From the NCBI RefSeq assembly GCF_004353925.1, contig NZ_SMOK01000012.1:310001-374000 (forward strand): a DNA stretch of 64,000 nt, in the 5' to 3' direction. This document shows, piece after piece, positions 9,722 through 21,956 of this stretch. The notes beneath the pieces are model-generated. The model had not been told where the DNA came from. It saw nothing but the letters and a program-made list of their open reading frames with translations, and searched no databases. The first letter of the stretch is position 1. Each line of letters opens with the position of its first letter. A program made the position numbers and the translations under genes. The stretch is from Pseudomonas sp. H9 (GTDB lineage Bacteria; Pseudomonadota; Gammaproteobacteria; Pseudomonadales; Pseudomonadaceae).

Positions 9722-10240
9722 ATGCCGTTGCCACGCGTGCGCTCAATGTTCCTTCCGGCCTTTTTGGCCTCGGTGCTAATGCTGGCCGTCGCGCTTTATC
9801 TTGAATGGGGTATGGCGTTGTCGCCTTGCTCATTGTGTTACAGCCAGCGACTTTTTCTAGGTGGCTTTGTATTGGTCTGCTTTTGCGCAGTGCTGCACCT
9901 TCCCGGCCCCTTTGGTACTTACGTTTATGCCGGGCTGGCGTTGTTGTTTGCTGCTGCCGGAGCGCTGATTGCAGCCAGGCATGTGTGGTTGCAGGGGGCA
10001 TCGGCTCTGACGCTTGGTTGTCAGCCTTCAATGAGCTATTTCATCGAAAGCATGCCGCTGAGCCAGTTGCTGAAAGTCATGGTGCTGGGCAGTTCTGAAT
10101 GTGTGCCGATCAATTGGAGTTTTCTCGATCTGACGGTGCCTGAATGGAGCTTGTTGGCGTTCGTATTGTTAGCCCTCTTGCTGCTTGTTCGCCTGTTTGC
10201 GTACAGGCACGCCGTCATCCGCCGCTTGGCCAATAACTGA
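9722..10240 (+). CDS. dsbB: Disulfide bond formation protein DsbB (DsbH-type)
   Basis: Inner-membrane quinone reductase that reoxidises periplasmic DsbA. The 172-residue protein has four transmembrane helices. The two redox pairs are seen: Cys36-Ser-Leu-Cys39 in the first periplasmic loop (CSLC) and Cys100/Cys127 in the second (LGCQPSMSYF ... SSECVPINWSFLDL). The quinone-site Arg43 follows the first pair (YSQRLFLGG). Pseudomonas often has two dsbB genes; this neighbourhood next to hemY and algQ corresponds to the dsbB1/dsbH copy. Confidence 0.93.
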   Translation: MPLPRVRSMFLPAFLASVLMLAVALYLEWGMALSPCSLCYSQRLFLGGFVLVCFCAVLHLPGPFGTYVYAGLALLFAAAGALIAARHVWLQGASALTLGCQPSMSYFIESMPLSQLLKVMVLGSSECVPINWSFLDLTVPEWSLLAFVLLALLLLVRLFAYRHAVIRRLANN

Positions 10241-10462
10241 AGCGAAGGGTTCGGGTTCAAACGACCGGCGGCAGACCAAAGTGGGATTAAACACTTGTAT
10301 GAACTTTGTCGCCTGCGTACCTTGAAGCCAAGGGCGCACGGGAATAATCTCCCTGCACGCATACCGAAAACACAGCTGCTCGATGCCGCCTGCTGATTTC
10401 ACCTTTGCTGCGCACGTTTGCGAGCGGGGGCAGGCGCATTACCCAGAAGGGAAGAGATCGCC

Positions 10463-10933
10463 ATGCTAGATAGTTGTCAGAATGCTCAGGAACGCTGGGG
10501 TGGGGTTCATAAGCTCATAGACCGCTGGTTGGATGAGCGTGCAGAGTTGGTGACAGCCTTTCGCGCGTTACGCGATGCCAAGCCGGCATTTGCTGACAAG
10601 GACAAGAGCCGGGACTTCTGTGCGGTGCTGATCGACTATGTGTCGGCCTGGCATTTTGAAGTGAGTGAACAACTGGTCAGCGAAGCTAAAGCCTTTGGTG
10701 ATACACGGGGGCTGGAACTGGCCAAACAAATCAGCCCGCGTATCGATGCGACCACTGAAATTGCTACGGCCTTCAACGATCATTGCGACAAGGGTAACTG
10801 CAACGACCCTGAGCGCTTTGCGAAAAAGCTGAGCGAGCTTGGGAGCCTGCTGCACGAGCGCTTCGAACTCGAAGATTGCCTGATCGAAGTGCTGCACAAC
10901 GCGCACAGTGAAGAGGGCGCGGTACAGGCCTGA
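10463..10933 (+). CDS. algQ: Anti-sigma70 regulator AlgQ (Rsd family)
   Basis: Binds the primary sigma factor and shifts RNA polymerase toward alternative sigmas; in Pseudomonas it affects alginate and siderophore genes. The start [20 protein letters not shown] at 10463 (after GGAAGAG) gives 156 residues, the family size; the frame is open 15 codons further upstream without a ribosome-binding site there. All-helical Rsd signature pieces include [33 protein letters not shown] and [16 protein letters not shown]. It is convergent with the FKBP gene. Confidence 0.94.
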   Translation: MLDSCQNAQERWGGVHKLIDRWLDERAELVTAFRALRDAKPAFADKDKSRDFCAVLIDYVSAWHFEVSEQLVSEAKAFGDTRGLELAKQISPRIDATTEIATAFNDHCDKGNCNDPERFAKKLSELGSLLHERFELEDCLIEVLHNAHSEEGAVQA

Positions 10934-10939
10934 TGGGCA

Positions 10940-10959
10940 TGCCGACAGCTCAGTCGGCA
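10940..10959. terminator. Hairpin between convergent algQ and FKBP gene
   Basis: TGCCGAC and GTCGGCA form a 7-bp stem with a 6-nt loop. The loop contains the stop codon of the minus-strand FKBP gene (10950-10952), so the last codon of that gene lies inside the structure. There is no T-tract. Confidence 0.45.
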
Positions 10960-11615
10960 ACCCCCAGAAGCTCGATCTCGAACACCAGTGGCGTATAGGG
11001 CGCAATCAGGTCGCCCGCGCCTTCGGCGCCATAGGCCTGCGCTGAAGGAATCACCAGGCGCCACTTCGACCCAGTTGCCATTTCAGGCAGCGCCACTTGC
11101 CACCCCTCGATCACACTGTCCAGGTTGAACCATTGTGCTTGCTGGTTCTGATCGAAGACTGTGCCATCGGGCAATTTCCCGACATAGCGAACCTGAACTT
11201 TGCCGTGGGCAGAGGGCTTGGCGCCGGTGCCAGTTGCCCATTCATTGACGAGAATGCCTGCGGCTAATTCGCGCACACCTGCTCGGGCTCGCTCAGTGGC
11301 CATGAAGCGTTTTTCTGCACTCAACAATTGTTCTTGTTGTGCCTGTAGCGCGGCTTCCTGTGCACGATTTTCATGTTCACTGAGTATGGCTGTCATACGC
11401 TCTTTGCTCAGCGCCAACGGCTTGTTCTGATAGGCCTGACGCAGGCCTTCAAGCAAGGCTTCCAATTGCAAGTCGGGAACTTCAGAACGCAAGCGCTCAC
11501 CAAGGCTTGCCCCCAGGCTGTAGGCCAGATCGTGCTCATTTGTGGTGGGTTGTGCCGGAGCTGCCAAGAGCGATGCCGGGAATAGAAAAAGAGCTAATAC
11601 GAGATAGCGCGACAC
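10950..11615 (-). CDS. FKBP-type peptidyl-prolyl cis-trans isomerase, exported
   Basis: A 221-residue folding catalyst. A signal peptide (MSRYLVLALFLFPASLLA, cleavage before APAQP) sends it to the periplasm. An N-terminal helical dimerisation domain (about 25-115, LAYSLGASLGERL ... LSAEKRFMATERARAGV) precedes the FKBP domain (about 125-220) with VQVRYVGKLPDGTVFDQN, VIEGWQVALPEM and the YTPLVFEIELLGV end strand. This is the FkpA/Mip layout. It sits between algQ and algP, divergent from algP. Confidence 0.9.
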   Translation of the reverse strand: MSRYLVLALFLFPASLLAAPAQPTTNEHDLAYSLGASLGERLRSEVPDLQLEALLEGLRQAYQNKPLALSKERMTAILSEHENRAQEAALQAQQEQLLSAEKRFMATERARAGVRELAAGILVNEWATGTGAKPSAHGKVQVRYVGKLPDGTVFDQNQQAQWFNLDSVIEGWQVALPEMATGSKWRLVIPSAQAYGAEGAGDLIAPYTPLVFEIELLGVAD

Positions 11616-11841
11616 GGGCTCACTCCTGCTTCAGCGGACATGAAGTATGCCAGCCTTCGTCTGCGACTTCGTGTAAATATCAGCAACACTTTTTGAAGCA
11701 TCTACACTTGATTCCAGCTGCAGCGATAACAACTTTGCCCAGGCATGCAACGCGGCGCCATCAATACTGTCAACATGCCCTAGCGGCGGTAGCAGCAGAA
11801 GCATAGTATGAGCCGCACTCTCGTCAGCCAGGAGGTAAACC

Positions 11842-12954
11842 ATGTCGGCCAATAAGAAGCCAGTAAGTACGCCGTTGCACCTGCTCCAACAACTCTCGGG
11901 CAGCCTGCTTGATCATTTGGAAAATGCCTGCTCGCAAGCGCTGGCTGATGCTGAAAAATTGCTCGCCAAGTTGGAAAAACAGCGTGGCAAGGCACAAGAA
12001 AAACTGCACAAGTCCCGTCTCAAACTTCAAGACGCAGCCAAGTCTGGAAAAGCCAAGGCACAAGCCAAAGCCAAGTCCACTGCCGCTGAACTGGAAGAGT
12101 TGCTCGATTCGCTCAAAGAGCGTCAGTCGCAGACTCGCACCTATATTCTTCAACTCAAGCGTGACGCTCAGGAAAGCCTGAAACTGGCCCAGGGTGTTGG
12201 CAAGGTTAGAGAAGCAGCTGCCAAGGCACTGACTCAGCGTGAAGCAAAACCTGCTCCTGTAGCGGCCAAACCAGCTGCCAAGCCAGCCGCCAGAGTCGCG
12301 AGCAAACCTGCCGCCAAGCCTGCGGCAAAAGCTGCTGCCAAACCGGCTGCCAAGGCCCCTGCGCGTACTGCTGCAGCCAAGCCTGCTGCGGCTAAAGCAC
12401 CCGCCAAGCCTGCAGCCAAAACCGCAGCAGCCAAACCGGCTGCCGCAAAAGCGCCGGCGAAACCGGCAGCAGCAAAACCAGCAGCAAAACCAGCAGCAAA
12501 ACCGGCGGCCAAGCCAGCTGCCAAAGCGGCTGCTAAGCCTGCCGCTAAAACGGCTGCTGCCAAACCTGCCGCAGCCAAGCCAGCAGCTAAGCCAGCCGCT
12601 GCGAAAGCCCCGGCCAAACCTGCTGCGGCCAAACCGGTTGCTGCCAAGCCAGCTGCTAAACCTGCAGCCAAGCCGGCAGCAGCGAAGGCACCTGCCAAGC
12701 CGGCAGCAAAACCTGCCGCAGCGAAAGCCCCGGCCAAACCTGCAGCCAAACCTGCTGCGGCAAAAGCACCTGCCCGGCCAGCGGCCAAGCCAGCCGCCAA
12801 ACCGGCAGCGCAACCTGCTGCAGCCAAGCCTGCTACCCCGGCACCCGCGCCAGTGGCTTCCACTCCAGCGCCAGCAGCCACGGCACCGACAGCTGCGCCA
12901 GCCGCTCCGGCATCGCCAGTAACTGCACCTCAGACGCCGTCTTCGGCCTCCTGA
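11842..12954 (+). CDS. algP: AlgP, histone H1-like regulator with KPAA repeats
   Basis: A 370-residue basic DNA-binding protein linked in Pseudomonas to alginate control. The first 130 residues are a charged coiled coil (LLDHLENACSQALADAEKLL ... KESLKLAQGVGKV). From about residue 140 to 340 the chain is almost only Lys, Pro, Ala in KPAA/AKPAAK/KAPAKPAA units, like the eukaryotic H1 tail, ending in Ala/Pro/Thr-rich sequence. The start follows AGGAGGT. The DNA repeats (GCCAAGCCTGC-like units) make copy-number change between strains likely. Its 3' end overlaps the convergent TIGR02444 gene by 25 bp. Confidence 0.95.
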   Translation: MSANKKPVSTPLHLLQQLSGSLLDHLENACSQALADAEKLLAKLEKQRGKAQEKLHKSRLKLQDAAKSGKAKAQAKAKSTAAELEELLDSLKERQSQTRTYILQLKRDAQESLKLAQGVGKVREAAAKALTQREAKPAPVAAKPAAKPAARVASKPAAKPAAKAAAKPAAKAPARTAAAKPAAAKAPAKPAAKTAAAKPAAAKAPAKPAAAKPAAKPAAKPAAKPAAKAAAKPAAKTAAAKPAAAKPAAKPAAAKAPAKPAAAKPVAAKPAAKPAAKPAAAKAPAKPAAKPAAAKAPAKPAAKPAAAKAPARPAAKPAAKPAAQPAAAKPATPAPAPVASTPAPAATAPTAAPAAPASPVTAPQTPSSAS

Positions 12955-13412
12955 GTCGATTGCATCGCGACGCGCAGCGTATGCCGCGCGTCGTGATGCG
13001 CACTGGTGCCTTCGGGTGTCAGGTAGTTCAACCAGTCGGCAGCCGGTTCAGATGCTGCCAACCAATCGTCACAGATCTCCTGTAAGCGTTCGAGCAAGAT
13101 ACGCTCTGCATTGAGTTCCAGCCCTTTCACCTGCTCACGCAAATGAGCCAGTTGCGGATCCTGACTGGCTGCGGTTCGCCATTGCTGGCGTAGGTTGCGT
13201 AACGGTGTGATCACCCCGAGTTGCCAGGCTGCGGCACGTTCGCGCAAGGCCTGCATACGTTGCTCAGTTGGCGCAATGCCGCGGGTATTGAGCCAGGCTG
13301 CACACAGCAGCAGGCAGACATCGCCTCCTTGATCCTGCCATTGCAGGCACGCAGCTTCCACGCCGGGGCGGGCGTAAAGATTCAGGGCAAAATTCCACAG
13401 GTCGGTGTGCAT
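12930..13412 (-). CDS. TIGR02444 family protein
   Basis: A 160-residue cytoplasmic protein of unknown function that matches the gammaproteobacterial TIGR02444 family: N-terminus DLWNFALNLYARPGVEAACLQWQD, then DVCLLLCAAWL (Cys-rich helix), and ALRERAAAWQLGVITPLRNLR in the middle. No signal peptide. It is regularly found next to algP and an ABC-F ATPase in Pseudomonas. It ends inside the 3' end of algP (tail-to-tail overlap 12930-12954). Confidence 0.85.
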   Translation of the reverse strand: MHTDLWNFALNLYARPGVEAACLQWQDQGGDVCLLLCAAWLNTRGIAPTEQRMQALRERAAAWQLGVITPLRNLRQQWRTAASQDPQLAHLREQVKGLELNAERILLERLQEICDDWLAASEPAADWLNYLTPEGTSAHHDARHTLRVAMQSTQEAEDGV

Positions 13413-13462
13413 GGTCCTACTCGCGCCAGTTGCCGACGAAGCTGGTAGACTTCGCGGCCATT

Positions 13463-15372
<1,910 letters not shown>

Positions 15373-15373
<1 letters not shown>

Positions 15374-15960
15374 TGGCGTCATGGCAGTTGCCGGTGCCGC
15401 CGGAGTGGATTGCGCCGTTCTGGATGGGCTTGCAGATTCTCCTGATCCTTTGCGCTGCGTTTGTGCTGCAGCGCTTGGTCGGGCGGGGCTTGAAGCGCCT
15501 TGGTGAACGCTATCCGTTGCCACCGGAACTGATGATGCCGGTGCGCGGTAGCTTGCGCTGGCTGATCATGGGCAGCGCGCTGGTGTTCGTCCTGGAGCGC
15601 CTCGGGGTCTCTGCCACGGTGTTGTGGACAGCGTTGTCGGGCTTCGTTGCCGTGGCTGCGGTGGCGTTTTTCGCCATGTGGAGTGTGCTGTCGAACTTGT
15701 TGTGCGCCGTCCTGATTTTCACCGTCGGGCCGTTTCGCATCGGTGATGTGGTGGAACTGGTCGAGACCATCGACAAGCCCGGTGTCAAAGGCCGGGTAGT
15801 GGCTATCAACCTGCTGTTCACCACCCTCACGGAAATGCCTGAAGCAGGTGGGGCGACGGTTCAGGTGCCCAACAGCCAGTTTTTCCAGAAGTCGGTCAGG
15901 CGTTGGCGCGGTACGGATGTTGTGCCGTTGGTGGGGGACGACAAAACGACAGGTAAATGA
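15373..15960 (+). CDS. Small MscS-family mechanosensitive channel
   Basis: A 195-residue membrane protein. Three hydrophobic segments lie at about 15-35, 58-75 and 80-115; the last is the pore helix type (AVAFFAMWSVLSNLLCAVLIF), followed by the MscS beta domain (FRIGDVVELVETIDKPGVKGRVVAIN ... VQVPNSQFFQKSVRRW). It lacks the large C-terminal cage domain of E. coli MscS, so it is a minimal form. It is translationally coupled to the ABC-F gene by TGATG at 15371-15375. Confidence 0.88.
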
Positions 15961-16043
15961 TCGCGAACTGAAAAAAATCGTGGTTATTTTTTCACCAGCA
16001 CACTAGCTTAGAGTTTTGTTACAAGTTCGGGCCGAGGTGTGTG

Positions 16044-16676
16044 ATGTCGTTAGAAACGTGGTTGGCATTTTTTGCCGCTTGCTGGGTGATCAGCCTGTCA
16101 CCGGGCGCAGGGGCAATTGCCTCGATGTCTTGTGGCTTGCAGTATGGATTCTGGCGCGGTTACTGGAACGCTTTGGGCCTGCAGCTGGGCCTGGTGCTAC
16201 AGATCGCGATCATTGCTGCAGGCGTCGGCGCCATCCTTGCCGCATCGGCCACCGCGTTTCAACTGATCAAATGGTTCGGTGTCGCCTACCTGGTGTACCT
16301 GGCCGTCAAGCAATGGCGCGCCTTGCCTTCTGACCTCAGCGATGAGTCCGCCGTACGGCCTATCGGTAAACCGCTGAGCCTGGTGTTTCGTGGATTTCTG
16401 GTCAACGTCAGCAACCCCAAGGCTCTGGTCTTCATGCTTGCGGTGCTGCCACAGTTCATCAACCCGCATGCACCGCTGTTGCCTCAGTACCTGATCATCA
16501 CCGCGACCATGATCACCGTCGATTTGCTGGTGATGGCGGGCTACACCGGGTTGGCCGCGCGGGTATTGCGTTTGCTGCGCACGCCCAAGCAACAGCGGCG
16601 GATGAACCGTACCTTTGCCGGCTTGTTCCTCGGTGCCGCGACTTTGCTCGCGACCATTCGCCGAACCCCCGTCTGA
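16044..16676 (+). CDS. LysE/RhtB family amino acid exporter
   Basis: A 210-residue inner-membrane exporter with about six transmembrane helices. Family marks include the N-terminal helix with LSPGAGAIASMSCGLQYGFWRG, GVAYLVYLAVKQWR, and FRGFLVNVSNPKALVFMLAVLPQFI in the middle. I take the ATG at 16044 (MSLETWLAFF) rather than the GTG one codon before. Substrate is unknown; RhtB relatives export threonine, homoserine or related compounds. A REP doublet begins 4 nt after its stop. Confidence 0.9.
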   Translation: MSLETWLAFFAACWVISLSPGAGAIASMSCGLQYGFWRGYWNALGLQLGLVLQIAIIAAGVGAILAASATAFQLIKWFGVAYLVYLAVKQWRALPSDLSDESAVRPIGKPLSLVFRGFLVNVSNPKALVFMLAVLPQFINPHAPLLPQYLIITATMITVDLLVMAGYTGLAARVLRLLRTPKQQRRMNRTFAGLFLGAATLLATIRRTPV

Positions 16677-16679
16677 CTC

Positions 16680-16752
16680 TGTAGGAGCGGGCTTGCCCCG
16701 CGATTGCGGTGTGTCAGTCATATCGGATCGCGGGGCAAGCCCGCTCCTACAG
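16680..16752. repeat. REP doublet with conserved spacer (class A)
   Basis: TGTAGGAGCGGG ends face outward and the GCGAT/ATCGC ends face a 22-nt spacer (16705-16726) containing GTGTGTCAGTCA. The arms are perfect inverted repeats. It lies between the LysE gene and the iron permease gene. Confidence 0.92.
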
Positions 16753-16856
16753 ATGAAATTGTCACTAAATTTTACTTAGATTGACCGGTAAACCTTGAGC
16801 GATCGCCAATGGAAGTGAACAATGCAATTCCTCGCATTGTTATTTGAGATTGGCTC

Positions 16857-18755
16857 ATGATTCCCCGTTCCCGCTTGCTCGCCTGGCTGCTATGGCCGGT
16901 GTTGGCGCTGAGCAGTTCTGTGCTGCTGGCTGACACCGTGGACGACGCTGCCAAGGCTTTGCACTTGCTCGATTACATCGGCGCCGATTACCCGGCCACG
17001 GTGGAGGCCGGCAAGGTGGTGGATGACGGCGAATACCGCGAGCAGCTGGAGTTCACTGACGTGTTGCAAGGCCTGATCAGTGGCTTGCCAGCACGAGCCG
17101 AGCGCCAGGCCCTGGAACAGGGCGTGGTCAGCCTGCGTGAGGCAATCAATCAACGCCAAGACGGTGCCAGTGTCGCGCGTCAGGCTCGACAGCTCGGCGC
17201 GCAACTGGCCGTTGCCTACGAAGTCAGCCAGGCACCGATCATCACCCCAGACCCTTCACGCGGCGCACCGCTGTATGCACAGCACTGCTCGGTGTGCCAC
17301 GGCGACAGCGGTGCCGGAGATGGCCCGGCAGGTGTAGGCTTGGAGCCACCACCGGCCAATCTGCGCAGCAGCGAGCGACTCGCGCGGCTTAGTCTGTATG
17401 ACCTCTACAACACCTTGGGGCAAGGTATCGAGGGCACCGACATGCCTTCCTTTGCCGACCAGTTGGACGAGCGTCAACGCTGGGACCTGGCCACCTATGT
17501 CGCCAGCTTCACCGCAGATCCGGCCAAGGCCAAAAGCGAAACCACCTACAACCTTGCCGACCTGGCGCGTCAGACTCCGTTGGAGATTGAGGCCTCGCAA
17601 GGGCTGGAAGCGGCGGCGACATTCCGTGCCCAACGCGCTCAGCCACCGCAGGTTCAGCGGGGCCCGGCACAGCTGCTGGATTACACCGCCAGTACACTGG
17701 ACAAGAGCCTGGCGGCCTATCAAAGCGGCGACCATGAACAGGCCTACGACCTGTCGGTAGCGGCGTATTTGGAGGGCTTCGAACTGGTCGAAAGCTCCCT
17801 GGACAACGTCGACGCCAATGTACGCAAAGACACTGAAAAATCACTGATGGCCTACCGTCAGGCCCTGCAGGATGGCTTGCCGATCGAGCAGGTAAGCCAG
17901 CGCCTGCAGGCGGCCAAAGGCAAGCTCAAGGAAGCGGCCGACCTGTTGGGCGGCGATGGCCTGAGCTGGACGCTGAGCTACATCTCGGGCTTGTTGATCC
18001 TGCTGCGCGAAGGCCTGGAAGCGATCCTCGTGCTGGCGGCGATTCTCGCCTTTCTGCGCAACACCGGTCAGCAGTCGGCGGTGCGTAGCGTCAATATTGG
18101 TTGGCTGCTGGCGTTGCTGGCCGGTTTCGGCACCTGGGCCCTGGCCGCTTATGTGATCGACGTTGGCGGCGCCCAGCGCGAGCTGCTTGAGGGGTGTACG
18201 GCGCTGTTCGCCAGCGTCATGGTGTTGTGGCTGGGCGTGTGGATGCACGACCGTCGGCATGCGGCAGCCTGGCAGAACTACATCAAAAGCAGCCTGGTCA
18301 GTGGTGGCGGGCGCTTCGGTTTTGCCTTGCTGGCGTTCTTCTCGGTTTACCGTGAGCTGTTCGAAGTGATTCTGTTCTACGAAACCCTGTGGCTACAGGC
18401 CGGCCCAGCAGGGCACCAGGCCGTGCTGGCGGGTGGTGCTACGGCCTTGCTGCTGCTGGTGGGGCTGGCTTGGATCATTTTGCGGGGCTCGGCGAAGCTG
18501 CCGCTGGCGCTGTTCTTCAGCATCAACGCTGCTTTGCTCTGCGCCTTGTCGGTGGTGTTTGCCGGTCATGGGGTCAAGGCCCTGCAGGAAGCTGGGGTGT
18601 TTGGTACGCATCCGGTGGCGTTCTTTGACTTCGACTGGTTGGGTATCCACGCGGATGCTTATTCGCTGACGGCGCAGGCGGTTGCCTTGCTGGCGATTGT
18701 GATTCTCTACGGGCGCAGCCGCCTGGCTGAGAAACGCCGCGTTTCAGCAGGCTGA
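16857..18755 (+). CDS. Cytochrome c-FTR1 iron permease fusion
   Basis: A 632-residue iron uptake protein. A signal-like hydrophobic segment (about 8-25) is followed by a periplasmic part with a class I cytochrome c domain: heme motif Cys144-Ser-Val-Cys147-His148 and probable axial Met196 (EGTDMPSFAD). The C-terminal FTR1 permease has seven or so helices with the iron-transport R-E-x-x-E motifs at 384-388 (REGLE) and 499-503 (RELFE), plus RELLE at 441-445. The fusion suggests Fe2+ is oxidised or electrons are passed during ferric import. It stands alone; no EfeB or multicopper oxidase gene is adjacent. Confidence 0.92.
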   Translation: MIPRSRLLAWLLWPVLALSSSVLLADTVDDAAKALHLLDYIGADYPATVEAGKVVDDGEYREQLEFTDVLQGLISGLPARAERQALEQGVVSLREAINQRQDGASVARQARQLGAQLAVAYEVSQAPIITPDPSRGAPLYAQHCSVCHGDSGAGDGPAGVGLEPPPANLRSSERLARLSLYDLYNTLGQGIEGTDMPSFADQLDERQRWDLATYVASFTADPAKAKSETTYNLADLARQTPLEIEASQGLEAAATFRAQRAQPPQVQRGPAQLLDYTASTLDKSLAAYQSGDHEQAYDLSVAAYLEGFELVESSLDNVDANVRKDTEKSLMAYRQALQDGLPIEQVSQRLQAAKGKLKEAADLLGGDGLSWTLSYISGLLILLREGLEAILVLAAILAFLRNTGQQSAVRSVNIGWLLALLAGFGTWALAAYVIDVGGAQRELLEGCTALFASVMVLWLGVWMHDRRHAAAWQNYIKSSLVSGGGRFGFALLAFFSVYRELFEVILFYETLWLQAGPAGHQAVLAGGATALLLLVGLAWIILRGSAKLPLALFFSINAALLCALSVVFAGHGVKALQEAGVFGTHPVAFFDFDWLGIHADAYSLTAQAVALLAIVILYGRSRLAEKRRVSAG

Positions 18756-18816
18756 TTTGAAGCGCAGCGGGCGAGCGGAGATACTGTTCGCCCGTTTTTA
18801 TGTTGGAAGTGTTGTC

Positions 18817-19269
18817 ATGCGTGTCTGGATTGATGCTGATGCCTGCCCCAAGGCGGCCAAGGATCAGGTCGTCAAATTTGCCCTGAAACGTCAGCTGGAG
18901 GTGGTGCTGGTGGCCGGGCAGAGCCAGATCAAGCCGGCTTTTGCCTGCGTCAAACTGATTGTGGTGCCGAGCGGTCCTGATGCTGCTGACGATTACCTGG
19001 TCGAGCATGCAGTGCCTGGCGAGTTGGTGATCTGCAGTGATGTACCGTTGGCCGATCGGCTGGTGAAGAAAGGCGTGGCGTGTCTTGATCCACGCGGTCG
19101 GGAGTTCGACGAGCGCAATATGGGCGAGCGTCTGGCTGTGCGCAATCTGTTCACCGACTTGCGTGAGCAGGGGCAGGTCGGGGGTGGCCAGGCGCCTTAT
19201 GGCGACCGCGAGAAGCAGGCGTTTGCCAATTCTCTGGACCGGATTCTTACGCGTCTGGCACGTCAGTAG
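18817..19269 (+). CDS. YaiI/YqxD family protein (UPF0178)
   Basis: A 150-residue cytoplasmic protein of the DUF188/UPF0178 family. It begins MRVWIDADACPKAAKDQ, with the family Asp pair (Asp6, Asp8) and Cys10, and contains ICSDVPLADRLVKKG and the terminal GGGQAPYGDREKQAFANSLD. The fold is PIN-like, so nuclease activity is possible but untested. The start at 18817 fits the family; the frame is open 20 codons upstream from 18757 but those residues do not match. Confidence 0.9.
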   Translation: MRVWIDADACPKAAKDQVVKFALKRQLEVVLVAGQSQIKPAFACVKLIVVPSGPDAADDYLVEHAVPGELVICSDVPLADRLVKKGVACLDPRGREFDERNMGERLAVRNLFTDLREQGQVGGGQAPYGDREKQAFANSLDRILTRLARQ

Positions 19270-19278
19270 TCAGTTTGA

Positions 19279-19331
19279 TCGCGGGGCAAGCCCGCTCCCA
19301 CCGGGCCGGTAGGGGGGGGCTTGCCCCGCGA
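19279..19331. repeat. REP doublet, short-loop (class B), right arm decayed
   Basis: The left arm ATCGCGGGGCAAGCCCGCTCCCA is intact; the right arm has GGGGGGGGCTTGCCCCGCGA, where the usual GTGGGAGCGGGC is replaced by a G-run. It lies between convergent YaiI and ElbB genes and can still pair as a hairpin, so it may also serve as a bidirectional terminator. Confidence 0.85.
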
Positions 19332-19337
19332 CAGGCT

Positions 19338-20006
19338 TCAATCGTTCTCGTGCGTTAGCTCCAGCACCCGGTCTACCAGCTTGTAGATGCCGCCAGCCGC
19401 TTCGCTGATCGACTGCGCCAGCATGTACGCCGGGGTGGTGACCAACTTGCGCTGGGTGTCTTCGACGATGTCATGCACATCGCATTCTTCATGGGTGCCG
19501 CCCATTTTGACGATGGCGGCGCTGGTGTCGGCATCGTTGCCGATGGTGCAGACCACGCCAGGGCCGTAAATCTTCGCCGCCAGCGCAGGTGAGATGCAGA
19601 TCAGGCCAACCGGCTTGCCGGCTTCGGCGAAGGCTTCGGCCAAGGCCAGCACGTCTGGGTTGACGGTGCAGCCTGTGCCTTCAACGGCGAAGTTGGAGAG
19701 GTTTTTCGCAGCGCCAAAACCGCCCGGCACGATCAAGGCGTCAAAGTCTTTGGCGTCGGCTTCACGCAGGTCTTTGATGTTGCCGCGAGCGATGCGCGCT
19801 GACTCCACCAGGACGTTACGCGTTTCAGGCATTTCTTCGCCGGTCAGGTGGTCAACCACATGCATCTGCGCAATGTTGGGGGCGAAGCACTGCACCTCGG
19901 CGCCACGTTGGTCCAGGCGCAGCAAGGTAATGACGCTCTCGTGGATTTCGGCGCCGTCGAAGACACCACAGCCGGAAAGAATTACCGCAACTTTTTTCTT
20001 GGTCAT
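19338..20006 (-). CDS. elbB: ElbB, glyoxalase-like protein of the DJ-1/PfpI superfamily
   Basis: A 222-residue protein matching E. coli ElbB, reported to have weak glyoxalase activity and linked to isoprenoid synthesis. It starts MTKKKVAVILSGCGVFDGAEIHES; GGGAGT lies upstream of the ATG at 20006, and the 22-codon extension from 20072 has no match. Class I amidotransferase-like elements: ALIVPGGFGAAKNLSNFAVEG and PVGLICISPALAAKIYGPGV. Physiological substrate is uncertain. Confidence 0.9.
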   Translation of the reverse strand: MTKKKVAVILSGCGVFDGAEIHESVITLLRLDQRGAEVQCFAPNIAQMHVVDHLTGEEMPETRNVLVESARIARGNIKDLREADAKDFDALIVPGGFGAAKNLSNFAVEGTGCTVNPDVLALAEAFAEAGKPVGLICISPALAAKIYGPGVVCTIGNDADTSAAIVKMGGTHEECDVHDIVEDTQRKLVTTPAYMLAQSISEAAGGIYKLVDRVLELTHEND

Positions 20007-20116
20007 GCTCACTACTCCCGAGTCGAGGCACTCAATGTCTCCTAAAACAGCAGATGCTGCCATAGGTGCCATAGTTCATTGCTCTGAGTGTGGCCGAATC
20101 CGGCGATGCTTGCCGC

Positions 20117-21937
<1,821 letters not shown>

Positions 21938-21956
21938 GGCCCTTCAGGAACGCCAG

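Noticed and set aside
10300..10330. Perfect AlgU -35 (GAACTT) upstream of algQ
   Set aside because: No matching TCTGA or TCAAA-like -10 at 16-17 bp; the nearest TTGAA is a poor fit.
11631..11852. 73-codon minus-strand ORF between the FKBP gene and algP
   Set aside because: No family resemblance; it covers the divergent promoter region and the algP ribosome-binding site.
11824..12881. Long Gly/Ala/Cys/Arg-rich frames antisense to algP
   Set aside because: They mirror the low-complexity KPAA repeats of algP and have no ribosome-binding site.
16820..16839. CAATGC/GCATTG inverted repeat before the cytochrome c-FTR1 gene as a Fur box
   Set aside because: Matches the Fur consensus poorly; it is only a 6-bp dyad.
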